Below are positions 57,272 to 64,000 of a stretch of DNA of 64,000 nucleotides, one piece after another. A program made the translations under genes and the position numbers. Under the pieces are notes generated by a model. The model made no database searches, was not told the origin of the DNA, and saw nothing but the letters and a program-made list of their open reading frames with translations. Numbering within the stretch: position 1 is the stretch's first letter; every line of letters starts with the position of its first letter. The DNA comes from Parvibaculum sp. (GTDB lineage Bacteria; Pseudomonadota; Alphaproteobacteria; Parvibaculales; Parvibaculaceae), in NCBI RefSeq assembly GCF_019635935.1, contig NZ_JAHBYN010000001.1:1919501-1983500 (forward strand). The letters are read 5' to 3'.

Positions 57272-58168
57272 ATGACCCGAAAATCCCCAAATCCCGCGCG
57301 GCGCCGGCCCATTGTCGGTGTGCCTTGCGACGTCAAGATGCTGGGTCCGCACCCTTTTCATGCGGTCGGCGAAAAATACATCGCCGCCGTCGATGGCGGC
57401 GCCGATTGCCAGCCCGTGCTGCTGCCGGTGCCGCGCGCGCCGCTCGACGCTGGTGCCGACCTTGAGGAAATCTTCGCGCTTTGCGACGGCATCTTCCTCA
57501 CCGGCTCGCATTCCAACGTCCATCCCGAACTTTACGGCGGCGCCCATCCGCGCGAGGGCGTGCTGCTCGACCGCCAGCGCGATGCGCTGACGCTCGATCT
57601 GATCCGCGCCTGCGTCGCGCGCGCCGTGCCGCTCTTCTGCGTCTGCCGCGGCTTTCAGGAATTGAACGTCGCTTTCGGCGGCACGCTGCATCAGCACATA
57701 CACGAGGAGCCGGGCGAGCAAGGATTCGCGCCGCGCCTCGACCACCGCGAGGGGAAAGACGACCCGCTCGAAATTCAGTATGGCCCCGCCCATGAGGTTA
57801 CGCTCGTGGCCGGCGGCGTCTTCGAGGGCCTACTCGGCGCCGCGAAGATCGAGGTCAACTCGCTGCATGGGCAGGGCATCGCGAAGCTCGCGCCCGGCCT
57901 CACCGTCGAGGGCCGCGCGCCGGACGGCACGATCGAGGCGGTGCGCGTGACCGGCGCGAAAGGTTTCGCGCTCGGTGTGCAATGGCACCCGGAATGGCGC
58001 TACTGGGAAAACCCGGTCTCGCAAAAACTTTTCCGGGCATTCGGAGACGCGGTGCGCGAGGCGGCCGCGAATAACAAGTCCACACAGGAAAGCAAGGTGT
58101 CCCATGGCGATGGGCGAGGAGAAGACGGAGACGGTCGGCAGCACGGACGATCTGGTAAAGTGGCTTAA
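57272..58168 (+). CDS. puuD: Gamma-glutamyl-gamma-aminobutyrate hydrolase (PuuD-like)
   Basis: 298 aa, class I glutamine amidotransferase-like. PIVGVPCDVKMLGPHPFHAVGEKY starts the domain; the nucleophile Cys is in PLFCVCRGFQELNVAFGG, and the catalytic His-Glu are in GVQWHPEWRYW. The C-terminal 21 codons overlap the next gene by 65 nt in another frame and have a low-complexity GDGRGEDGDG tail. In E. coli PuuD frees GABA from gamma-glutamyl-GABA in putrescine breakdown. It leads a puuD-puuA-like-transaminase set. Confidence 0.9.
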   Translation: MTRKSPNPARRRPIVGVPCDVKMLGPHPFHAVGEKYIAAVDGGADCQPVLLPVPRAPLDAGADLEEIFALCDGIFLTGSHSNVHPELYGGAHPREGVLLDRQRDALTLDLIRACVARAVPLFCVCRGFQELNVAFGGTLHQHIHEEPGEQGFAPRLDHREGKDDPLEIQYGPAHEVTLVAGGVFEGLLGAAKIEVNSLHGQGIAKLAPGLTVEGRAPDGTIEAVRVTGAKGFALGVQWHPEWRYWENPVSQKLFRAFGDAVREAAANNKSTQESKVSHGDGRGEDGDGRQHGRSGKVA

Positions 58169-59486
58169 GGACCGCCGCATCACCGAAGTCGAATGCATGG
58201 TCTCCGACATGGCCGGCATCGCGCGCGGCAAGATCATCCCGACACGGAAGTTCGTCGCCGGCCTCACCGAGCGTTCGCTGAAGCTGCCGGAATCGATTTT
58301 CGGTCAGACCGTCACCGGCGACTATATCGACAGCGACTTTCTGGGCGACATCGAACCCGACATCATCCTCGATCCCGACCCGGCGACCGTGCGCGTCGTG
58401 CCCTGGTACGACGAGCCGACGGCGCAGATCATCTGCGACGCCAATTACCGCGACGGCCGCCCGGTGCCGATCGCGCCGCGCAACGTGCTGAAGCGCGTGC
58501 TGGCGCTGTTCGACGAGAAGGGCTGGCAGCCCGTCGTCGCGCCCGAGATCGAATTTTATCTGGCGGCGAAAAATATCGACCCCGACTATCCGCTGGAACC
58601 GCCGGTCGGCGCCAATGGCCGCCAGGAGACCGCGCGGCAATCCTACGGCATCGACGCGGTCAACGAATTCGATCCGATCTTCGAGGACATGTACGATTTC
58701 TGCGAGGCGCAGGATCTCGACATCGACACGCTGATCCATGAATCGGGCGCCGCCCAGGTCGAGATCAATTTCGATCACGGCGACCCGCTCGAAATCGCCG
58801 ATCAGGCGTTCCTCTTCAAGCGCACCATGCGTCAGGCCGCCTTGCGCCACGGCATCTACGCGACTTTCATGGCCAAGCCCTATGAGGGCGAGCCCGGCAG
58901 CGCGATGCATATTCACCAGTCGATTGTCGACAACGAAACCGGCGACAATCTTTTCGCCAACAAACAGGGCAAGGACACGAAGCTCTTCCTCGCCTATATC
59001 GCGGGCCTGCAGAAATTCCTGCCCGACGCGATGGCGCTGATCGCACCCAACGTCAATTCCTACCGCCGCATCGTCCGCGACCACGCCGCCCCCATCAACA
59101 CCCATTGGGGCCACGAGAACCGCACGGTGGGCCTGCGCGTGCCGGAAGCCAAGCGCAACGGGCGGCGCATCGAAAACCGCGTGCCGGGCGCCGACGCCAA
59201 TCCCTATCTCGCCATCGCCACGTCGCTCGCCTGCGGCTATATCGGCATGACGAACGACCTGAAGCCGACCAAGGAAATGACCGGCAACGCCTATGACAGC
59301 AAGCGCTACGCCCTGCCGCGCCACCTCCTCGACGCGCTCGACAATCTGCGTACCTCGTCGGAACTGAAGGAAGTGCTCGGCCAGGATTTCGTGCAGGTCT
59401 ATATGGACGTCAAGCTGACCGAACACGAAGCCTATCAGCAGGTGATCTCCGCCTGGGAACGCGAGCATCTGCTGCTGAACGTGTGA
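58104..59486 (+). CDS. puuA: Glutamine-synthetase-family gamma-glutamylpolyamine synthetase (PuuA-like)
   Basis: 460 aa from the ATG at 58104 (AAGG 6 nt upstream), beginning inside puuD. GS-family motifs: VSDMAGIARGKIIP, EIEFYL (metal Glu), QVEINFDHGDPLE, GSAMHIHQS, NSYRRI and ENRTVGLRVP. The adenylylation-site Tyr region of true GlnA is not conserved, and length and context fit PuuA/SpuI, which ligates glutamate to putrescine or other amines with ATP. Substrate specificity is inferred from neighbours. Confidence 0.86.
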   Translation: MAMGEEKTETVGSTDDLVKWLKDRRITEVECMVSDMAGIARGKIIPTRKFVAGLTERSLKLPESIFGQTVTGDYIDSDFLGDIEPDIILDPDPATVRVVPWYDEPTAQIICDANYRDGRPVPIAPRNVLKRVLALFDEKGWQPVVAPEIEFYLAAKNIDPDYPLEPPVGANGRQETARQSYGIDAVNEFDPIFEDMYDFCEAQDLDIDTLIHESGAAQVEINFDHGDPLEIADQAFLFKRTMRQAALRHGIYATFMAKPYEGEPGSAMHIHQSIVDNETGDNLFANKQGKDTKLFLAYIAGLQKFLPDAMALIAPNVNSYRRIVRDHAAPINTHWGHENRTVGLRVPEAKRNGRRIENRVPGADANPYLAIATSLACGYIGMTNDLKPTKEMTGNAYDSKRYALPRHLLDALDNLRTSSELKEVLGQDFVQVYMDVKLTEHEAYQQVISAWEREHLLLNV

Positions 59487-59695
59487 GAAGGGTCGCTAGC
59501 CACCCGGCGACCCTTCCCCTATAATCACTCCATGACCAGCGATGCCTTCACACCCGCTGCAAGGATGCGTCTCGCCAAGCGCGAGCTGCTGATCCTCTGC
59601 GCCCGCATCGGCTACAATCCGTAGAGCCGCTCCGCGCGCCTTCAATGGCGCGTCCTTCCGCATATCTCTTTCATTCGGAACACGGAGCAAATCCC

Positions 59696-61078
59696 ATGTC
59701 GCAGACAGCCGCGATTTCCAACCAGACCAAACGCTGGCAGGAGATGGATGCCGCCCATCATCTCCACCCCTTCACGACTCACAAAGACCTCGCCCGGACC
59801 GGCGCCCGCGTCATCACCCGCGCCGAGGGCGTCTATCTCTATGACAGTGAAGGCAAGCGCCTGATCGACGGCATGGCCGGCCTCTGGTGTGTGCAGGTAG
59901 GTTATGGCCGCGAGGAACTGGCCGAAGCCGGTTACAAGGCGCTGAAGGAACTGCCCTACTACAACAACTTCTTCCAGACGACGAACCCCTACGCGGCCGA
60001 ACTGTCGCAGAAACTGTCGGAGGTTTGCCCGAAAGGCATCGACCGTTTCTTCTTTGCGAATTCCGGCTCCGAAGGCAACGACAGCGCCATCAAGCTGATC
60101 CGCTACTACTGGAACCTGATGGGCAAACCGAAAAAGAAAACCTTCATCGCCCGCAAGAAGTCCTATCACGGCGTCACGCTGGCCGCCGCCTCGCTGTCGG
60201 GCCTGCCGCATCTTCATCCGCAATTCGACCTGCCGCTGCCGGGCTTCGTCCATGTCGAATGCCCGGACTGGTTCGCCGAAGGCGGCGAGCGCACGCCGGA
60301 AGAGCACGGGCTTTTCGCGGCGAAAAGCCTTGAAGACAAGATCCTCGAACTCGGGGCTGAAAACGTCGCCGCCTTTGTCGCCGAACCCGTGCAGGGCGCC
60401 GGCGGGCTGATTATTCCGCCTGCGAACTATTGGGCCGAGATCCAGCGCATCTGCCGCAAATACGATGTGCTGCTGCATATCGACGAAGTGATCTGCGGCT
60501 TCGGCCGCACCGGCAACTGGTTCGGCTGCGACACCTACGGCATCGAGCCCGACATGATCAACATGGCCAAGGGCCTGTCGTCCGGCTACCAGCCGATCGC
60601 CGCCGTCGGCGTCGGTGCCCGCGTCGGCGACGTCCTCTTCAATTCCGACGAGGAGATGGCGCATGGCTACACTTATTCGGGCCACCCGGTCGCAGCGGCC
60701 GTCGCGCTCGCCAATCTCGAACTGATGCAGAAGGAAAAGCTGGTCGAGAAGGCCGGCGGCGCCACCGGCGCGCATTTCCAGAAGCGCCTCGCCGAACTCG
60801 ACGCCCATCCGCTGGTCGGCGGCACACGCGGCGTCGGCCTCCTCGGCGCCATCGAGATCGTCAAGGACCGGAAGACCCGCGGCAAGTTTCCGGACGTCGG
60901 CACCGTCGGCGCGCAATGCCGCAATCACTGCTTCTCGAACGGCCTCATCATGCGCGCCATCGGCGACACGATGGTCCTGAGCCCGCCACTGACCATCACC
61001 GAGAGCGAAACCGACGAGCTTTTCGCGCTCGCCCGCCGCTGCCTCGACCTGACGGCGAAGGATCTCGGCGTCGCCTGA
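59696..61078 (+). CDS. Polyamine (putrescine)-pyruvate transaminase, SpuC-like class III aminotransferase
   Basis: 460 aa from the ATG at 59696 (CACGGAG upstream). Class III motifs: HLHPFTTHKDLARTGARVI, GMAGLWCVQVGYGREEL, FFANSGSEGNDSAIKL, EPVQGAGGLIIPP, HIDEVICGFGRTG and the PLP-Lys in MAKGLSSGYQPIAAVGV. The closest known type is the SpuC/omega-transaminase group acting on putrescine, cadaverine or beta-alanine with pyruvate. The clustering with puuD and puuA-like genes supports polyamine catabolism. Confidence 0.88.
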   Translation: MSQTAAISNQTKRWQEMDAAHHLHPFTTHKDLARTGARVITRAEGVYLYDSEGKRLIDGMAGLWCVQVGYGREELAEAGYKALKELPYYNNFFQTTNPYAAELSQKLSEVCPKGIDRFFFANSGSEGNDSAIKLIRYYWNLMGKPKKKTFIARKKSYHGVTLAAASLSGLPHLHPQFDLPLPGFVHVECPDWFAEGGERTPEEHGLFAAKSLEDKILELGAENVAAFVAEPVQGAGGLIIPPANYWAEIQRICRKYDVLLHIDEVICGFGRTGNWFGCDTYGIEPDMINMAKGLSSGYQPIAAVGVGARVGDVLFNSDEEMAHGYTYSGHPVAAAVALANLELMQKEKLVEKAGGATGAHFQKRLAELDAHPLVGGTRGVGLLGAIEIVKDRKTRGKFPDVGTVGAQCRNHCFSNGLIMRAIGDTMVLSPPLTITESETDELFALARRCLDLTAKDLGVA

Positions 61079-61525
61079 CCGCTGCCGCGCGCCTCATGCG
61101 GCCGTTTGCCGCATGGGCCGCCGGCGGCCGGGAATCGGACCGAAAAGAGCGGATTCCTGCTGTTTTCCGGTATCTCCAGTGGCATTAATCCACAGTTTAC
61201 CTGTGTAAACAAAGCGTATTGAAGCCCGGCCGGGCCGCACCTATCTAGTTCCCTATAAGGGCCGAGCTTTATGCCGCCCGGGTGACCTGCCCCCCGCTCA
61301 CCCGCCGCGGCGCTTCTGGCCCCTTTAGCGCCGGTCTTTCCCCTCCCGGCGCCACGCGCGAACAGCGCGGTTGCGCCTCGCCTCCCCCCGGCGGGGCGCA
61401 ACTTTTTTTGCGCCCCGCCATCCTTGAAATAAAGGTGGGGGGCGCAACTTTTTTGTGCCCGCCCTTTATGCAGCTAAGCTGCGTTCGCGCGACTCGCGCC
61501 ACCTTCCCCTGGACCTTGAGAATTC
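61079..61525. other. Long intergenic region with tandem T-loop hairpins
   Basis: 447 nt between the transaminase and the next CDS. It contains a GTTTAC-CTGT-GTAAAC dyad (61195-61210) and two neighbouring hairpins (61390-61464, listed separately). Between them the sequence is very GC-rich with no convincing codon pattern on either strand. Confidence 0.5.
61390..61464. other. Tandem duplicated stem-loops with poly-T loops
   Basis: GGCGGGGCGCAA (61390-61401) pairs perfectly over 12 bp with TTGCGCCCCGCC (61408-61419), the loop being CTTTTT. A second, imperfect copy, GGGGGGCGCAAC-TTTTTTG-TGCCCGCCC, follows at about 61437-61464. The shared GGGCGCAACTTTTTTG core indicates duplication. The T-runs lie in the loops, not after the stems, so neither is a standard terminator. 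Confidence 0.6.
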
Positions 61526-62149
61526 ATGCCGCGCCCTTTCGACGAACCCGGCGAACCGCATCTGACCATTTCCGACAGCGAGCTGATGCGGCTCGAGGAG
61601 GAGATCCCGATTCTGGCGGGCCTGCGCGCCTTTGCCGAGGAAGCGGTCCACATGCCGTGGTTCTCGAAGCTCGGCCGCCCGCTCGATGCCGAGACGCGGG
61701 CGCTGGCGCGCTCCTGGCTCGACGGTCTGGGCTTCCCCGATGCCGAGGTCGCCCGCCTGCGCGACTGGTCGGAAGCCGCCGACGCCGCCGCGACGCTCGA
61801 TTTCGATCCGGTGCATTGGGAGGCCGAGGAGGGCCTGCGCGCGAGCCTTTCGTCCGACGCGCTCGAACGCCTGAGCGAAGACGGGCTGACGATCGCGATG
61901 ACGCATGTCTCGGCATTGCTCGGCGAACGCATCGGCAATGCGGTGCGCGACGCCGCCGCCTTCTGGGAGGTCGAGGACGAGGAGCTGCTGAACGCCGCCG
62001 CCGGTGCCGCCCTTCACGCGGCGCATGGCGCGGCGCTGGCGCTGATCGTCGAGGCCGATGCCGACCATCCCTTCCGCCGCAAATTCTCGCTTTTCACGCG
62101 CGGCCGCTGGCCCATCGGCATTGCCGGCCTGACGCTCAACATTTTCTGA
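61526..62149 (+). CDS. Conserved-looking hypothetical protein
   Basis: 207 aa, soluble, acidic, Ala/Glu/Leu-rich and predicted mostly helical, with a basic C-terminal segment (RRKFSLFTRGRWPIGIAG). I do not recognise a domain. No signal peptide, membrane helix or catalytic motif is evident. Codon usage matches the neighbouring core genes. It ends 27 nt before xth and is probably co-transcribed with it. Confidence 0.72.
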   Translation: MPRPFDEPGEPHLTISDSELMRLEEEIPILAGLRAFAEEAVHMPWFSKLGRPLDAETRALARSWLDGLGFPDAEVARLRDWSEAADAAATLDFDPVHWEAEEGLRASLSSDALERLSEDGLTIAMTHVSALLGERIGNAVRDAAAFWEVEDEELLNAAAGAALHAAHGAALALIVEADADHPFRRKFSLFTRGRWPIGIAGLTLNIF

Positions 62150-62176
62150 AACCCGCCGCCAACCGGAACAGCCCCC

Positions 62177-62983
62177 GTGAACCTCAAAATCGCCACCTGG
62201 AACATCAATTCCGTCCGCCTGCGGATCGAGCTCGTCGAACGTCTCTTGAAGCAGGAAAAGCCCGATGTGCTGTGCCTGCAGGAAATCAAATGCGTCAACG
62301 ACGCCTTTCCGTTGAAGGCGATCAAGAAAGCCGGCTACGAACATGTCGCGATCAACGGCCAGAAGGGCTATCACGGCGTCGCCATCGCGAGCCGCATCCC
62401 CTTCAAGAAGACCGAGGCGCGCGAATTTTGCGGGAAAGGCGATTGCCGCCATCTCTCGGCCGATCTCGACATTCCGGGTGGGTTGCGCGTCCATAATTTC
62501 TACGTGCCGGCCGGTGGCGATGAGCCCGATCCCGAGATCAACGACAAGTTCGCCCACAAGCTCGACTTCGTTCGCGAGATGACACGGCTCTACGAAGGCC
62601 ACAAGACGAAGTCGAAAAACCGCATGGTGCTGGTCGGCGATCTCAACATCGCGCCGCTCGAACACGACGTCTGGTCGCACAAGCAATTGCTGAAAGTCGT
62701 CAGCCACACGCCCGTCGAGGTCGATCTGATGAACGAGCTCTACGCCTCGCATGACTGGGTCGATGTGATGCGCCGCTTCGTGCCCGACACCGAGAAGCTC
62801 TATTCCTGGTGGAGCTACCGCGCCAAGGACTGGCTGGCCGCCGATCGCGGCCGCCGCCTCGATCACATCTGGGTGACGCCGGCGCTCGCCGACGCGCCGA
62901 CATCGATGAAAGTCCTGAAGGAAGCGCGGGGGTGGGAGCGGGCGTCGGATCATGCGCCGGTAATCGCGACGCTGAGGCTCTAG
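62177..62983 (+). CDS. xth: Exodeoxyribonuclease III (AP endonuclease)
   Basis: 268 aa, GTG start. The endonuclease/exonuclease/phosphatase fold has KIATWNINSVRLRIE, catalytic Glu in LCLQEIKC, NGQKGYHGVAI, Asp/Asn in LVGDLNIAP, RRLDHIWVTPAL and the final SDHAPVIATLRL. It repairs abasic sites and degrades duplex DNA 3'-5'. All catalytic residues are present. Confidence 0.95.
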   Translation: MNLKIATWNINSVRLRIELVERLLKQEKPDVLCLQEIKCVNDAFPLKAIKKAGYEHVAINGQKGYHGVAIASRIPFKKTEAREFCGKGDCRHLSADLDIPGGLRVHNFYVPAGGDEPDPEINDKFAHKLDFVREMTRLYEGHKTKSKNRMVLVGDLNIAPLEHDVWSHKQLLKVVSHTPVEVDLMNELYASHDWVDVMRRFVPDTEKLYSWWSYRAKDWLAADRGRRLDHIWVTPALADAPTSMKVLKEARGWERASDHAPVIATLRL

Positions 62984-63194
62984 CTGGGGGGGCCAGCCTC
63001 GGGGGTGAAGGCCTCGCCGCGCGCCCGCTCCTGGGGTTCCTACCGCTGCCGATTTTGCGGGGCGAAGTTGGGGCTCCGCCACGCCGGTCTTTTAATGGGG
63101 TAGATGCCCCATATTAGGGTATTGACCCTATTCACGCAAGAGGGCAGCTTCGGGCGGGGATAAACCGGGGACAAGTCTGCCGCTGCGTCCTCGC

Positions 63195-63245
63195 ACGACA
63201 GATCGACAACAGTTTTTTGACAGTCCAGTGACAGATCGATGACAA
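63195..63245 (-). promoter_or_regulatory. Pho-box-like array, five half-sites, overlapping a tetR start
   Basis: Plus-strand units GACAG, AACAG, GACAG, GACAG, GACAA start at 63197, 63208, 63219, 63230 and 63241, exactly 11 bp apart. On the minus strand they read TTGTCAT-4-CTGTCAC-4-CTGTCAA-4-CTGTTGT-4-CTGTCGT. The last unit lies over the ATG (63239) of the tetR gene. The orientation is leftward, away from tetR, where no minus-strand gene is seen. Confidence 0.6.
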
Positions 63246-63889
63246 AGCCTGCCAAAGCCGGTCAAACGCCCGCCAGAACCAAGGATCGGATCCTGGCCGC
63301 GAGCCTGCGTCTCTTCAACGAAAACGGCTACGACGCGGTCACGACGGCGCGCATCTCAGACGAGGTCGGCATCTCGGAAGGCAACCTCTGGTATCACTTC
63401 CGCACCAAGCGCGATCTGGTGCGCGCCCATCAACTGGCGCTCTTTGTACTGATCGACAAACGCCTCGCCATCGCTTCGACACCGGACACGGTGCTCGAAT
63501 CCTATGCGCTGTTCAATCGCCTGGTCTTCGAGGAAGTCTGGACCTATCAGTTTCTCTATCGCGACCAGGCCGAATACGGACGCACCTCGCCCGAGCTCGA
63601 GGATCGCGTTCACCGCATCTATGAAACGACGACGAACATGCTGGTCCGTTTCTTCCGTCACATGATCGAGGCAAAGCATCTCGACATGCCGGACGACGAA
63701 CTGACCGCGCTTGCCGACAATGTGTGGATGGTCATTCGCTACTGGCCGAGCTTCCTGCGCGAAACGCGCCGCGTCGTGAAACTCGACAAGGCGGCGCTCA
63801 ATGCCGGCATCCGCCATCACTTCGCGCTGTTCAACACGCATCTGACGCCCGAGGCGCGCGCCTTCTTCGCAAAGAAAGCCTACGCCTGA
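63239..63889 (+). CDS. TetR-family transcriptional regulator
   Basis: 216 aa. TetR_N domain at about 12-60: TKDRILAASLRLFNENGYDAVT, then ARISDEVGISEGNLWYHFRTKRDLV. The C-terminal domain is helical with aromatic-rich EVWTYQFLYRDQAEYGR, seen in regulators of fatty-acid or phenylacetate-type pathways. A Pho-box-like array overlaps its start codon, suggesting control under phosphate stress. Its 3' end overlaps the convergent thioesterase gene by 10 nt. Confidence 0.87.
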   Translation: MTKPAKAGQTPARTKDRILAASLRLFNENGYDAVTTARISDEVGISEGNLWYHFRTKRDLVRAHQLALFVLIDKRLAIASTPDTVLESYALFNRLVFEEVWTYQFLYRDQAEYGRTSPELEDRVHRIYETTTNMLVRFFRHMIEAKHLDMPDDELTALADNVWMVIRYWPSFLRETRRVVKLDKAALNAGIRHHFALFNTHLTPEARAFFAKKAYA

Positions 63890-64000
63890 GCGTTGTTCTC
63901 CGCCGGCGCGTCTTTCCTTTTTAACGTTACGAAAGTTGCCGTCGAGCTTGCGGTCGCGATGAGCTTGCCGTCTTCCGACGTCAATTCGCCTTCGATGAAG
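63880..64000 (-). CDS. PaaI-type thioesterase, C-terminal fragment (truncated by window edge)
   Basis: The last 39 codons of a minus-strand gene entering from the right edge. The GELTSEDGKLIATASSTATFV segment is the final beta-strand hairpin of hotdog (PaaI-like) thioesterases. The TAG stop (63880-63882) lies inside the tetR coding region. Family call from a short fragment only. Confidence 0.6.
   Translation of the reverse strand, partial: FIEGELTSEDGKLIATASSTATFVTLKRKDAPAENNAQA

Noticed and set aside
59532..59624. 30-codon ORF with a TATAAT just upstream, between the GS-like and transaminase genes
   Set aside because: No Shine-Dalgarno, no family, and it lies in a short operon spacer; left out for lack of support.
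63040..63255. 71-codon minus-strand frame driven by the five-half-site array
   Set aside because: It begins inside the array and inside tetR, encodes the repeats themselves and has no ribosome-binding site; not credible as a gene.

Overview
The window is a GC-rich chromosomal segment of an alphaproteobacterium, most likely of the Hyphomicrobiales/Rhizobiales or a Parvibaculum-like lineage. The signs are a hemC-hemD-Mic60-hemY operon diverging from tsaD, bacterial homospermidine synthase, rpe-heparinase II/III-purH order, a TTAA-N7-TTAA CtrA-type box, a SDHAF4-type (DUF1674) gene and rhizobial-style palindromic repeats. The species cannot be fixed from the sequence. Almost all of it is core metabolism and housekeeping; no prophage, integrase, transposase, rRNA operon or CRISPR array is visible.

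Layout. 1-7.1 kb: the 5' part of a DUF1302 outer-membrane protein, a PCu(A)C copper chaperone, a soluble histidine kinase overlapping a HerA-like ATPase, and a PII signalling protein with an N-terminal ribbon-helix-helix (RHH) DNA-binding domain. The PII fusion is divergent from a tiny YRG-repeat protein. Homospermidine synthase follows. 7.1-17.1 kb: tRNA-Thr, a hydrolase, hemY, Mic60, hemD and hemC read leftward; tsaD, gpsA, YciI and EVE genes read rightward. Two minute membrane-protein genes and a TetR gene sit inside the rightward run. 17-24.5 kb: accessory genes with REP-like inverted repeats, including an EVE-HNH putative modification-dependent nuclease, a CoA-transferase and acs. 24.5-44.4 kb: htpX, rsmB, three SAM methyltransferases, rpe, heparinase, purH, two UMF1-type transporters, tRNA-Gly, a thioredoxin-TPR/LON/Trm112/DUF971 operon, a UbiH-type hydroxylase and an amidase. 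44.4-52.2 kb: a quinohemoprotein alcohol dehydrogenase, then amt-glnK-amt-amt. 52.2-64 kb: an aminotransferase-ftsK operon, lolA, a gamma-glutamyl polyamine catabolism set (puuD, glutamine-synthetase-like, spuC-like), xth, a TetR regulator and a truncated thioesterase.

Regulatory logic read from the DNA. All three ammonium-transport units carry a -24/-12 (sigma54) element of the same form, yGGCAyG-N4-TTGA, and glnK also has a 17-bp NtrC-type dyad. Three arrays of CTGTC half-sites repeat at exactly 11 bp, the geometry of a Pho (PhoB) box; one faces homospermidine synthase, and two sit where no co-directional gene is evident. A CtrA-type box and a perfect DnaA box precede the aminotransferase-ftsK operon. 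A 106-bp double-hairpin repeat occurs twice, and one copy supplies the stop codons of two convergent genes.

The strongest candidate for something new is the RHH-PII fusion (4620-5117). It has an inverted repeat overlapping the divergent promoter and lies upstream of a sensor-less histidine kinase and a HerA-like ATPase. The architecture resembles NikR (RHH plus a ferredoxin-like ligand domain) and suggests a PII protein that binds DNA directly.
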